Source: JAAYGT01 sp050252075 (GTDB lineage Bacteria > Pseudomonadota > Gammaproteobacteria > Burkholderiales > Burkholderiaceae_B). From it: a DNA stretch of 16,401 nucleotides. The DNA lies in the NCBI GenBank assembly GCA_050252075.1, contig JBFWLP010000075.1, positions 1-16,401 on the forward strand, written 5' to 3'. Under the pieces are notes generated by a model. It was not told the origin of the DNA. It did not search any database and was given only the letters and a program-made list of their open reading frames with translations. How positions within the stretch are numbered: the first letter of the stretch is position 1; every line of letters starts with the position of its first letter. A program made the position numbers and the translations under genes. This document shows positions 6,732-14,653 of the stretch, piece by piece.

Positions 6732-7097
6732 ATGCCACGCAAGCCGCCTATCGTCTTCCCTCAAGAACAGCGCCTCCTATCCTCGCTGGGAGAGCGGCTG
6801 CGCCTTGCTCGCAAGCGACGCAAGTTGAGCAACGCCGTCGTCGCCCAGCGCGCAGGAATTTCAAGAACGACCTTGTACAAAGTCGAGGCCGGAGACGCTG
6901 GGGCTACGCTGGGGTCTTATGTTCGGGTTCTGGCCGTGCTGGGTCTTGAGGGCGATCTCAATCAGCTTGGAGCCGACGATAGAGTTGGGCGGAAATTGCA
7001 GGATCTGGCGCTTGAACCAGCTACCAAGCGCCGCACGGCTAACCGTACCAAGGCGATCAAACCCTCGTCAGCCTCAAGCAGCGAGGAATCAATATGA
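6732..7097 (+). CDS. hipB: HipB-like antitoxin, XRE-family DNA-binding protein
   Basis: A 121-residue antitoxin and autorepressor. The XRE helix-turn-helix spans about residues 15-75: LGERLRLARKRRKLSNAVVA, then RAGISRTTLYKVEAGDAGAT, the usual HipB layout. The C-terminus from about residue 95 is rich in Lys, Arg and Ser and looks disordered, as in antitoxins whose tails are proteolysed. The stop codon overlaps the hipA start in ATGA, so the genes are coupled. No Shine-Dalgarno sequence precedes ATG 6732, and a good -10 ends only 7 nt upstream, pointing to a leaderless mRNA. An alternative, less likely reading is a stand-alone XRE regulator. Confidence 0.9.
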   Translation: MPRKPPIVFPQEQRLLSSLGERLRLARKRRKLSNAVVAQRAGISRTTLYKVEAGDAGATLGSYVRVLAVLGLEGDLNQLGADDRVGRKLQDLALEPATKRRTANRTKAIKPSSASSSEESI

Positions 7098-8338
7098 ACG
7101 CGCAGGAAAACACCCTGGAAGTCTGGTTGAATGATGATCTCGGCCCTACATGCCAAGTCGGCACGCTCGCCCATGACCGCGGCCAGATCCGCTTCCATTA
7201 CGAACTCGATTGGCTGAAGGATCCTCGCGCCTTCGCGCTGGACCCCGACCTGTCTCTCGACGAACACCCCTTCTTTCCCAAGCCTGAGCTAGGCAACTTC
7301 GGCATCTTCCTGGATTCGTCACCCGACCGATGGGGGCAGACACTGATGAAGCGGCGCGACGCCCTACTGGCAAAGGATGAGCAACGCTCTCCTCGTACGC
7401 TGTACGCCTGGGACTTCCTGATCGGCGTGCAAGACCTCACTCGCCAAGGCGCCCTTCGCTTTCGCCGACCAGGTACGGAAGCATTTCTTGGCGACGAGAA
7501 AATGGCGGCTCCGCCGGTGACGACGCTACATGAGTTAGAGGCCGTTGCGTACCAGCTAAGCAACCGGCGTTTCGACGATCTAGATGCACTACGAAAGTGG
7601 CTCGCCGTACTCGTCGCACCTGGAGCGTCTTTGGGCGGAGCAAGGCCAAAGGCGAACTTTACCGAAACCGACGGCTCACTCTGGATTGGCAAGTTCCCAG
7701 CCAGGGATGACGATCGAGACGTCGGCGCTTGGGAGTACGTCGTTCACCAACTCGCACAAGAAGCGGGGATAGACGTACCGCCTGCGAAACTCCTCAAACT
7801 CAACAACGGCTTCCACACCTTCTGCGTCCAAAGATTTGATCGCGCCAACAGTTCGCGACGCTTCTATGCCTCGGCAATGACACTACTTCGCAAGACTCAA
7901 AGTGAAGGTACGAGCTATCTGGAATTAGCGCAGTTCATTCGAGCCCAGGGGGATGCCGAGCATGCGGATGCAGACTTGGAACAACTATTCCGGCGAGTGG
8001 CGTTCAACGTCGCGGTTGGCAACCGCGACGATCACCTGCGCAATCACGGATTTGTGCTTGGCAAGACAGGATGGAAACTTGCCCCCGCGTTTGACGTCAA
8101 CCCGAATATCGACAAGGCAGAGCATGTCTTGAATATTGACGACGTCGACAATCAACCTAGCCTAAAGACTGTCCTCAGCACGGCCGCTTTTTATGGACTG
8201 GACGACGTGCAAGCTGTGCAAATTGTGGATGAGGTAGCCATGGTTGTCGATCATTGGCGGGACGCGGCTCGTCGGATGCGCATTAGCGGTGCGGATATTG
8301 ATTTGACTGCGGGGGCCTTCTTAGCACACAAAGCATAG
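7094..8338 (+). CDS. hipA: HipA-family serine/threonine kinase toxin
   Basis: A 414-residue kinase toxin. In E. coli HipA phosphorylates glutamyl-tRNA synthetase and induces persistence; the target here is unknown. The N-terminal subdomain includes FGIFLDSSPDRWGQ at about 69-82. The Gly-rich loop SLGGARPK (179-186) aligns with SVAGAQEK of E. coli, so S179 corresponds to autophosphorylated S150. The catalytic-loop motif GNRDDHLRN (309-317) puts the catalytic Asp at D312, and FDVN (333-336) holds the metal-binding Asp. Length is normal for the family. Codon use looks less extreme in GC than in the flanking genes, which may mean transfer. HipA acts together with the upstream HipB. Confidence 0.93.
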   Translation: MNAQENTLEVWLNDDLGPTCQVGTLAHDRGQIRFHYELDWLKDPRAFALDPDLSLDEHPFFPKPELGNFGIFLDSSPDRWGQTLMKRRDALLAKDEQRSPRTLYAWDFLIGVQDLTRQGALRFRRPGTEAFLGDEKMAAPPVTTLHELEAVAYQLSNRRFDDLDALRKWLAVLVAPGASLGGARPKANFTETDGSLWIGKFPARDDDRDVGAWEYVVHQLAQEAGIDVPPAKLLKLNNGFHTFCVQRFDRANSSRRFYASAMTLLRKTQSEGTSYLELAQFIRAQGDAEHADADLEQLFRRVAFNVAVGNRDDHLRNHGFVLGKTGWKLAPAFDVNPNIDKAEHVLNIDDVDNQPSLKTVLSTAAFYGLDDVQAVQIVDEVAMVVDHWRDAARRMRISGADIDLTAGAFLAHKA

Positions 8339-8345
8339 GGAAGCA

Positions 8346-8368
8346 GGCAGCTGTACGACACAGCTGTC
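8346..8368. other. Stem-loop after hipA
   Basis: CAGCTGT (8348-8354) and ACAGCTG (8360-8366) pair around ACGAC, extendable by a G-T and a G-C pair. No T-run follows on either strand, so it is at best a weak terminator. It lies in the 83-bp gap between hipA and tRNA-Gly; nothing else was seen there. Confidence 0.35.
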
Positions 8369-8421
8369 TCACCGTATTGATGGGCCGAAAAATGTACCTA
8401 ACTGTGGTGTGAGGCGTGACT

Positions 8422-8495
8422 TGGAGCGGGTGAAGGGAATCGAACCCTCGTATGCAGCTTGGGAAGCTGCCGTTCTACCATTGAACTACACCCGC
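8422..8495 (-). tRNA. glyU: tRNA-Gly(CCC)
   Basis: A complete 74-nt tRNA on the minus strand. The acceptor stem is GCGGGTG/CACCCGC with U as discriminator base and an encoded CCA. The D arm includes AGTTCAATGGTAGAAC. The anticodon stem is GCAGC/GCTGC with loop TTCCCAA, so the anticodon is CCC and reads GGG. The T arm is GAGGG-TTCGATT-CCCTT. It closely resembles E. coli glyU. Its 3' end faces hipA. Confidence 0.96.
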
Positions 8496-8550
8496 GCAAG
8501 AGAAGAAACCGCCGGGCACGGCACCCTAAGGTGCGCAGTTGCCGCCGGGC

Positions 8551-8578
8551 ATTATAGCGCCAAAATCCGGCCCAAGTC
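8551..8578 (-). promoter_or_regulatory. tRNA-Gly promoter
   Basis: A perfect -10 TATAAT (8551-8556, minus strand) follows a weak -35 GACTTG (8573-8578) by 16 bp. The bases after the -10, GCCCGGCGG, form a GC-rich discriminator typical of stringently controlled stable-RNA promoters. The leader of about 48 nt contains a GCACC/GGTGC hairpin (8521-8534) and lies between two copies of CCGCCGGGCA (8509-8518 and 8542-8551). Confidence 0.6.
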
Positions 8579-8645
8579 GTTACAATGGCGCCATTACGAA
8601 AACTACAGCCGCCTGCAAACACAGGCGGCACGCCTATCTGCCACC

Positions 8646-9374
8646 ATGTCTACCCCAGAATCAACCCGCGAACTCGATCCCGTGGTCAACACGGCCTCCG
8701 CCCCCTCGGGCACAACGCACATTCGCAGTTTTGTGCACCGGCGCGCGCACATTACGCCCAGCCAGAAAGAGGCGATCGACCGCCTGCTGCCGCAGTGGTC
8801 CGTTCCCTACAAGAACGCTCAGCTCGATCTGCCGCGCACCTTTGGCCGCGACGCGCCCACCATCCTGGAAATCGGCTTCGGCATGGGGGAAACCACGCTG
8901 AAAATTGCGCAAACCCGGCCTAATGACAATTTTCTGGGCATTGAGGTGTTCAACGCCGGTGTGGGCGCCTTGCTGAAACGCATTGATGAGTCGGGTGTTG
9001 ATAATATCCGGATCATCCAGCACGACGCCGTCGAGGTGGCGCGCGACATGCTTGCCCCCGACTCGCTGGACGGCGTGCATATTTACTTTCCCGATCCCTG
9101 GCCCAAAAAACGCCATCACAAACGCCGTCTGATTCAACCGCCCTTCGTGCACCTGCTGGCCAGCCGCATCAAGCCGGGCGGCTACATTCACTGCGCCACC
9201 GACTGGGAAAACTACGCCGAGCAAATGCTGGATGTTCTGGAGGCCGAAACCTTACTGGAAAACACAAGCAGCGGTTACGCGCCCCGGCCCGACTTCCGGC
9301 CACAAACCAAATTCGAAACGCGCGGCCTGCGGCTGGGCCACGGCGTATGGGATCTGATTTTCAAACGAATTTAG
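8646..9374 (+). CDS. trmB: tRNA (guanine-N7-)-methyltransferase TrmB
   Basis: A 242-residue SAM-dependent enzyme that forms 7-methylguanosine at position 46 of the tRNA variable loop. The SAM-binding motif LEIGFGMGETTLKIA is at about 74-88 and the acidic GIEVF at 98-102. HDAVEVARDM is near 126-135, and the signature YFPDPWPKKRHHKRR is at 147-161. CATDWENYAEQML follows in the C-terminal third. All match E. coli TrmB in order and spacing. The frame is open upstream through the tRNA-Gly gene, but family length and the tRNA point to ATG 8646. No clear Shine-Dalgarno sequence is seen; a -10-like TACAAT at 8581-8586 may serve the gene. The stop overlaps the ffh stop tail to tail. Confidence 0.95.
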   Translation: MSTPESTRELDPVVNTASAPSGTTHIRSFVHRRAHITPSQKEAIDRLLPQWSVPYKNAQLDLPRTFGRDAPTILEIGFGMGETTLKIAQTRPNDNFLGIEVFNAGVGALLKRIDESGVDNIRIIQHDAVEVARDMLAPDSLDGVHIYFPDPWPKKRHHKRRLIQPPFVHLLASRIKPGGYIHCATDWENYAEQMLDVLEAETLLENTSSGYAPRPDFRPQTKFETRGLRLGHGVWDLIFKRI

Positions 9375-10795
9375 CGTAAGCCACCAAACCCGCCGCCGCC
9401 CAGGCCCTTCAGGCCTTTCAAGCCCCCCATGGCGCGCATCATTTTGGCCATGCCGCCTTTTTTCATCTGTTTCATCATGCCCTGCATCTGCTCGAACTGA
9501 TTCAACAGACGGTTGACCTCTTGAACAGGCACCCCGGCGCCGGCGGCAATGCGGCGCTTGCGCGAGGCCTTCAATAATTCGGGCTTGGCACGCTCCAGGG
9601 CCGTCATGGAATTCAGGATGCCCTCGGTGCGACGCAGTTGTTTTTCTGCCTGCCCCCCCTGCAGCTGACTGGCCGCCGCCGAAAACTGCGACGGCAGTTT
9701 TTCGAGCAACGAGCCCATGTCACCCATTTTTTTCACCTGCTGCAACTGATCACGAAAATCATTCAGGTCGAATTTGTTGCCCGACTTGATCTTGTTGGCC
9801 AGCTTCTCGGCCTCGGCCACGTCGATATTGCGCTGGGCCTGCTCAACCAGCGACACAATGTCGCCCATGCCCAGCACCCGCTGGGCCATGCGCTCGGGGT
9901 GGAATGGCTCCAGACCGTCGAGCTTTTCGGAAACCCCCACAAACTTCAACGGCTTGCCCGTAACATGGCGCACCGACAGGGCCGCGCCGCCGCGCGCATC
10001 GCCATCGAGCTTGGTCAGCACCACACCCGTCAGGGGCAAGGCCTGGGCAAACGCCTGCGCCACATTCACGGCATCCTGGCCCTGCATGGCATCGACCACG
10101 AACAAGGTTTCAATGGGCTTGAGCAAACCATGCAACAACTGGATTTCGCGCATCATGGCGTCATCGATGGCCAGCCGGCCCGCGGTATCGACAATCAGAA
10201 CGTCGTAATGGTGGCGTTTCGCGTGATCGAGCGCCGCCGCAGCGATGTGTTCGGGCTTTTGGGAGGCATCGGACGCAAAGCAGTCGACATCCACCTGCCT
10301 GGCCACGGTTCTGAGCTGCTCGATGGCCGCCGGGCGATAGACGTCGGCGCTGACCACCAGCACCTTCTTCTTGCTGGTTTTACGCCCGTTCTGCGTGTGC
10401 CCGCCCTGCGCCAGCCATTTGGCCAGTTTCCCGGTAGTGGTGGTTTTACCCGCCCCCTGCAAACCGGCCATAAGAATGACCGCCGGCGGCTGTGTCGCCA
10501 GCGACAGTTCCGATGCATCAGCGCCCAGGTCGCCGCCCATGAGCGCCGTAAGCTCTTTGTGCACAATGCCCACCAGGGCCTGCCCCGGATTCAGGCTGCC
10601 CACCACCTCGTGCCCCAGCGCACGCTCTTTGACGCGCGCGATGAAATCGCGCACCACCGGCAACGCCACATCGGCTTCGAGCAGCGCCATGCGCACCTCG
10701 CGCAGCATATCTTGCGTATTGGCTTCGGTAAGACGAGCCTGGCCACGCATCGTTTTAACGACACGCGACAGACGTTGGGTAAGATTCTCAAGCAT
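9371..10795 (-). CDS. ffh: Signal recognition particle GTPase Ffh (SRP54 homologue)
   Basis: A 474-residue protein subunit of the signal recognition particle. With 4.5S RNA and FtsY it targets inner-membrane proteins co-translationally. The N domain is residues 1-90. The G domain has the P-loop GLQGAGKTTTTGK at 111-123, VSADVYRPAAIEQL at 148-161, DTAGR at 203-207 and TKLDGDARGG at 261-270. The M domain (about 330-474) binds RNA and signal peptides and is methionine-rich, ending in a Gly/Leu-rich tail. A short polar insert (about 131-144, GGHTQNGRKTSKKK) follows the P-loop helix compared with E. coli. The gene overlaps trmB by 4 nt and is divergent from ypjD, the same arrangement as in E. coli. 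No Shine-Dalgarno sequence is visible. Confidence 0.97.
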   Translation of the reverse strand: MLENLTQRLSRVVKTMRGQARLTEANTQDMLREVRMALLEADVALPVVRDFIARVKERALGHEVVGSLNPGQALVGIVHKELTALMGGDLGADASELSLATQPPAVILMAGLQGAGKTTTTGKLAKWLAQGGHTQNGRKTSKKKVLVVSADVYRPAAIEQLRTVARQVDVDCFASDASQKPEHIAAAALDHAKRHHYDVLIVDTAGRLAIDDAMMREIQLLHGLLKPIETLFVVDAMQGQDAVNVAQAFAQALPLTGVVLTKLDGDARGGAALSVRHVTGKPLKFVGVSEKLDGLEPFHPERMAQRVLGMGDIVSLVEQAQRNIDVAEAEKLANKIKSGNKFDLNDFRDQLQQVKKMGDMGSLLEKLPSQFSAAASQLQGGQAEKQLRRTEGILNSMTALERAKPELLKASRKRRIAAGAGVPVQEVNRLLNQFEQMQGMMKQMKKGGMAKMMRAMGGLKGLKGLGGGGFGGLR

Positions 10796-10827
10796 GGTGG
10801 TAGTTTCGCTTAAACTAACTGATTATT

Positions 10828-10843
10828 GTTCCGTTGCCGGAAC
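10828..10843. other. Small stem-loop in the ffh-ypjD divergent gap
   Basis: GTTCCG (10828-10833) and CGGAAC (10838-10843) are perfect 6-bp complements around TTGC. This is the only clear structure in the 102-bp gap that must hold both divergent promoters. No convincing -35/-10 pair was found on either strand. Confidence 0.35.
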
Positions 10844-10897
10844 CAAACTGCGCCGCCCTTCACGGTGTGTAAGGCGGTACAACCAGAACAAGGCACT

Positions 10898-11743
10898 ATG
10901 TCTTCAGGCATTGTATTTCACTTGCTGGCCGCGCTGGCGTATGCCGCACTGGCCATTTTGCTGTGGCGACCCATTGCACGCGGGGAAAAAGACGTTACCG
11001 GCGGCACCGTTCGGCATGTGTGCCTGGCCGGCGCCATTGGACTGCACGGGATCGCGCTGTACTACGCCATTTTACCGGCCCAAAGCCTGCAGCTGGGCTG
11101 GGCGCTGGCCTTGTCGGCCGCCATCTGGCTGGGCATGGTCATTTTTTGGCTGGAAAGCTGGGTGATGAAGCTTGACGGACTGCTGCTTATCTTGCTGCCG
11201 GCCTCAACCGTGGCGGCACTGCTGGCAGCCAACTTCCCGCAAGGCCATGTGGTGGCCCACGCCGGCGTTGAATGGCTGCGTATTCACCTGCTGATTGCGT
11301 TGATCGCCTACGGGCTGATCACCATTGCCGCCCTGCAGGCCTTGCTGATGGCCGCCCTTGACCGCCAGCTGCACCGCCCCATTGAAGCCCCGGTGAATCG
11401 CGGAGTGATCGATCGTGCACTCGACTCCATGCCCCCGCTGCTGGTGCAAGAAGTGCTGCTGTTTCGCCTGATCGGCATCGGTTTCACCATTCTGACGCTG
11501 GCGGTGATCACCGGCTCGGTCGTGTCGCTGCGCCTGGGCGGGGGCCTGCTGCCCTTCGACCACAAAACCATTTTCACCCTGCTGTCCTGGATTACTTTCG
11601 GAAGCCTGCTGGCCGGACGCCACCTGCGCGGCTGGCGGGGCCGGATCGCCCTGCGCTGGACACTGGCGGGCTTCGCCTTCCTGCTGTTGTCGTACACTGG
11701 CAGCCGGTTTGTACTGGACATGATTTTGCAGCGCGGGGGCTGA
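10898..11743 (+). CDS. ypjD: YpjD/CcsA-family inner membrane protein (cytochrome c assembly-like)
   Basis: A 281-residue protein with about eight hydrophobic segments, of the CcsA/YpjD family related to haem-handling cytochrome c biogenesis proteins. The exact role of YpjD is not settled, and there is no cytochrome c maturation gene nearby. The C-terminal half has the family pattern: LLVQEVLLFRLIGIGF near 186-201, then FDHKTIFTLLSW, GRHLRGWRGR and a final Gly-Ser-Arg-Phe-Val segment. ATG 10898 is chosen because AAGG lies 5 nt upstream and the first hydrophobic helix begins at once; an upstream extension to 10826 has no support. It is divergent from ffh and begins a plus-strand series with the next two genes. 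Confidence 0.88.
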   Translation: MSSGIVFHLLAALAYAALAILLWRPIARGEKDVTGGTVRHVCLAGAIGLHGIALYYAILPAQSLQLGWALALSAAIWLGMVIFWLESWVMKLDGLLLILLPASTVAALLAANFPQGHVVAHAGVEWLRIHLLIALIAYGLITIAALQALLMAALDRQLHRPIEAPVNRGVIDRALDSMPPLLVQEVLLFRLIGIGFTILTLAVITGSVVSLRLGGGLLPFDHKTIFTLLSWITFGSLLAGRHLRGWRGRIALRWTLAGFAFLLLSYTGSRFVLDMILQRGG

Positions 11744-11745
11744 AC

Positions 11746-12024
11746 ATGAGCAAGATTCTGTTTTGGGTGGTGGTCATTCTGGGCGCGCTGATCGCGGCGC
11801 GTATGCTGGCGCGGCACAACGAACGTAAAGCCACGAAGAACACCGCCCGGCCCGCCGCCAAAGCTACACCGCAGGCACCGTTGCACAACGATGCCGAGTC
11901 CATGGTGCGATGTGCCCATTGCGGTATTCACCTGCCGCGCTCAGAGGCCTTGCTGCGCGACGGCAACACATGGTGCAGCCAGGAACACGCCCAACTGGGC
12001 GTTGGCACACGCACACGCGCCTAA
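11746..12024 (+). CDS. PP0621-family small membrane-anchored zinc-ribbon-like protein
   Basis: A 92-residue protein. Residues 4-20 form one hydrophobic helix, followed by a Lys/Ala/Pro-rich linker (about 24-48). The C-terminal domain is MVRCAHCGIHLPRSEALL, with later WCSQEH; C56, C59, H62, C77 and H81 could bind zinc. It matches the uncharacterised PP0621 family. It begins 2 nt after the ypjD stop codon, with a G-run at the ypjD end serving as ribosome site, so it is probably co-transcribed and coupled. Function unknown; the helix would leave the zinc domain next to the inner membrane. Confidence 0.85.
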   Translation: MSKILFWVVVILGALIAARMLARHNERKATKNTARPAAKATPQAPLHNDAESMVRCAHCGIHLPRSEALLRDGNTWCSQEHAQLGVGTRTRA

Positions 12025-12041
12025 CGCGGGAACGGCAACTT

Positions 12042-12650
12042 ATGGGCCGGCGACCACCCCTTACCCTTACCCCGGCGGGGTGGCTGCTGCCGGCCACAGG
12101 GGTATCCATCGCCCCCTCCCCCAATTTCGACGCCCGCCCCAACCACGCCATCGTGTCATTGCTGGTAATGCACAACATCAGCCTGCCACCCGGCCGGTTC
12201 GGCGGCAGTGAAGTGGTCGATTTTTTCCAGAACCGCCTGGACTACACCCGCCACCCATGGCTGGATCGCTTGCGCGACTTGCGCGTGTCGACTCATTTCT
12301 TCATTCGCCGCACAGGAGACATCGTTCAACTGGTCGCGACCACGCAACGCGCCTGGCACGCCGGCGTTTCGCGATTTCGCGAACGTGAGCGCTGCAACGA
12401 TTTTTCCATAGGCATAGAGCTGGAAGGTACCGACACCCTGCCCTATACGGTTGCGCAGTATTCGGCCCTGCGACGTCTGGTTCCCGCCCTGCGCGGGCGC
12501 CACCCGCTGAAAGCAGCATGGGGCCATGAACATATAGCGCCCCAACGAAAAACCGACCCCGGGCCGGCATTCGACTGGGGTCGGTTTGCGCGTGAAACCG
12601 GCTGGAAGCCGTGGCAGCTACCCGCGGCCGCCGCCGGCCTTGCCCGCTAG
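12042..12650 (+). CDS. ampD: 1,6-anhydro-N-acetylmuramyl-L-alanine amidase AmpD
   Basis: A 202-residue cytoplasmic zinc amidase of peptidoglycan recycling. It removes the peptide from 1,6-anhydroMurNAc-peptides and thereby keeps AmpR-controlled beta-lactamase low. It belongs to the amidase_2 family. Zinc ligands are H44 (VMHNISLPPG), H162 and D172 (GHEHIAPQRKTDPGPAFDW). E126 (GIELEGTD) and K170 match catalytic E116 and K162 of Citrobacter AmpD. ATG 12042 lies 17 nt after the preceding stop with a GGGAAC-like ribosome site. The longer open frame back to 11910 overlaps the upstream gene and is rejected. No ampE is adjacent. The gene ends 1 nt from htpG on the other strand. Confidence 0.94.
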   Translation: MGRRPPLTLTPAGWLLPATGVSIAPSPNFDARPNHAIVSLLVMHNISLPPGRFGGSEVVDFFQNRLDYTRHPWLDRLRDLRVSTHFFIRRTGDIVQLVATTQRAWHAGVSRFRERERCNDFSIGIELEGTDTLPYTVAQYSALRRLVPALRGRHPLKAAWGHEHIAPQRKTDPGPAFDWGRFARETGWKPWQLPAAAAGLAR

Positions 12651-12651
12651 G

Positions 12652-14574
12652 CTAGGCAGCAGGCGCCGCCCCCAACAGCAAACGATTCATGCGTTTGACA
12701 AAACTGGCCGGATCATTCAGCGCCGCCCCTTCAGCCAGCATGGCCTGATCAAGCAGCAACTGCGCCCACTCGGCAAAATCATCATTCGCAGCCTGCTTGA
12801 TACGGGCAATCAGCGCGTGCTCCGGATTGATTTCAAGAATAGGCTTGACTTCCGGAGCCGCCTGCCCCGCCGCCTTCAGCATGCGCAGAATATGCGGGCT
12901 AAGCTCGTGCTCGTCAACAACCACACACGCCGGCGAATCGACCAGCCGCCCGGTGACCCGAACATCCTTCACCCTGTCACCCAAGGCCTCCTTCAGACGG
13001 TCAATAACAGGCTTGAACTCCTCGGCCACCTGCGCCTGATGCTTCTTTTCATCGTCATCGGCCAGGCTCTCCAGATCAAGACCACCCTTAGCGATGGAAA
13101 CCAGTGACTTGCCATCGAATTCACGCAGATACGTCAGCATCCATTCGTCGACGCGGTCGGAAAGCAGCAAAACTTCCAGGCCCTTCTTGCGGAAAATTTC
13201 AAGATGCGGGCTATGTGCCGCCGCTGCATACGATTCGGCCGACACGTAATAGATCTTGTCCTGCCCTTCTTTCATGCGCCCCACATAATCGCTGAGCGTC
13301 ACTGTTTGAGCGGATGAATCGGTATGAGTGGACGCAAACCGCAACAGCGCGGCAATCCGCTCGCGGTTGCTGGTATCTTCGCCCACACCCTCTTTCAGCA
13401 CCTGGCCAAAATGCGTCCAGAAATCCGCGTAATCGTCGGGACGATTCTCCGCCAGATCCTCCAGCACACCCAGCACCCGTTTGGTCGACCCCTCGCGAAT
13501 CGCCCGCACGTCACGGCTTTCCTGCAAAATTTCACGCGAGACATTCAGGGGCAAGTCCGACGAATCGATCACCCCGCGCACAAACCGCAAATACGCGGGC
13601 AGCAGCTGTTCGGCGTCGTCCATAATAAACACCCGCTTCACATACAGCTTCACGCCGCGACGGGCATCGCGGTCGTACAAGTCGAACGGGGCACGCTTGG
13701 GAAGGTACAGCAGCTGGGTATATTCGCTGCGACCCTCTACCCGATTGTGCGTCCACGCCAGGGGATCCTCGAAATCGTGGGCCACATGCTTGTAAAACTC
13801 TTTGTATTGCTCCTCGGTGATATCAGACTTTGAACGCGTCCACAGCGCGCTGGCCTGATTGACGCTTTCCCACTCGTCTTTCTTCACCTGTTCGGACTTC
13901 TCGGCGTCCCACTCTTCCTTGCGCATCTGGATCGGCAACGAAATATGGTCGGAATACCGGCGCAGCACCTCGCGCAGCTTCCATCCACTGAGAAAATCGT
14001 CCTCGCCCTCACGCAGATGCAGGGTTACCGAGGTACCCCGATCGGCCTTTTCCACCGGCGTAATCGAAAACTCGCCCTGCCCGTCCGATTCCCACAAAAT
14101 GGCATCGGTTTCCGGCACACCCGCCCGACGGCTTAGCACAGAAACCTTGTCGGCCACAATGAACGACGAATAAAAACCCACACCGAACTGACCGATCAGC
14201 TGCGCATCTTTCTGCTTGTCGCCCGTTAGCTGGCTGAAAAATTCCTTCGTGCCCGAACGCGCAATGGTCCCCAGATTGGCAATCGCCTCGGCTTGCGACA
14301 TGCCAATTCCATTATCGGTAATGGTGATCGTGCGATTTTCCTGATCGAAATCAATGCGAATGCGCAGCTCGGCCTCACCCTCGAACAGATCCGGATTATC
14401 AATGGCCTCGAAACGCAACTTGTCGCAGGCATCTGACGCATTCGAGACCAACTCACGCAGGAAGATTTCCTTGTTGCTGTACAGGGAATGGATCATCAGA
14501 TGCAGCAACTGCTTCACCTCGGCCTGAAAACCCAGGGTTTGCGATTGTGTCGTCGTCGAATCAGACTCACTCAT
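12652..14574 (-). CDS. htpG: Molecular chaperone HtpG (bacterial Hsp90)
   Basis: A 640-residue ATP-dependent Hsp90 chaperone. The N-terminal ATPase domain carries E41 and N45 (FLRELVSNASD) and D87 (TDNGIGM), which align with E. coli E34, N38 and D80. The lid and GQFGVGFYSSF follow at about 128-138. The middle domain has the conserved arginine loop NVSREILQESRDVRAI near 350-365, and the C-terminal dimerisation domain completes a normal length. There is no MEEVD tail, as expected in bacteria. ATG 14574 is chosen because GGAG lies 8 nt upstream and MSESDSTT precedes the conserved LGFQAEVKQLL; the open frame back to 14730 runs through the promoter. It is under a heat-shock promoter at 14654-14683. 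Confidence 0.97.
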   Translation of the reverse strand: MSESDSTTTQSQTLGFQAEVKQLLHLMIHSLYSNKEIFLRELVSNASDACDKLRFEAIDNPDLFEGEAELRIRIDFDQENRTITITDNGIGMSQAEAIANLGTIARSGTKEFFSQLTGDKQKDAQLIGQFGVGFYSSFIVADKVSVLSRRAGVPETDAILWESDGQGEFSITPVEKADRGTSVTLHLREGEDDFLSGWKLREVLRRYSDHISLPIQMRKEEWDAEKSEQVKKDEWESVNQASALWTRSKSDITEEQYKEFYKHVAHDFEDPLAWTHNRVEGRSEYTQLLYLPKRAPFDLYDRDARRGVKLYVKRVFIMDDAEQLLPAYLRFVRGVIDSSDLPLNVSREILQESRDVRAIREGSTKRVLGVLEDLAENRPDDYADFWTHFGQVLKEGVGEDTSNRERIAALLRFASTHTDSSAQTVTLSDYVGRMKEGQDKIYYVSAESYAAAAHSPHLEIFRKKGLEVLLLSDRVDEWMLTYLREFDGKSLVSIAKGGLDLESLADDDEKKHQAQVAEEFKPVIDRLKEALGDRVKDVRVTGRLVDSPACVVVDEHELSPHILRMLKAAGQAAPEVKPILEINPEHALIARIKQAANDDFAEWAQLLLDQAMLAEGAALNDPASFVKRMNRLLLGAAPAA

Positions 14575-14653
14575 AACGGTGCTCCGTAAATTGTTGATTT
14601 CATTAAAGCGGGGTATTGATCCCGCACCACCCCGGACGGGTAGCCATTGGAGG

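Noticed and set aside
8339..8421. A duplicated tRNA-Gly 3' end marking hipBA as an integrated element
   Set aside because: I looked for a second copy of the tRNA-Gly T-arm and acceptor segment near hipBA and saw none; no integrase is present there.
8409..8645. N-terminal extension of TrmB
   Set aside because: The frame is open but runs through the tRNA-Gly gene on the other strand, and TrmB family length fits ATG 8646.
9638..10813. A 391-codon open frame on the plus strand
   Set aside because: Antisense shadow of ffh; no domain signature, and it lies over conserved Ffh motifs.
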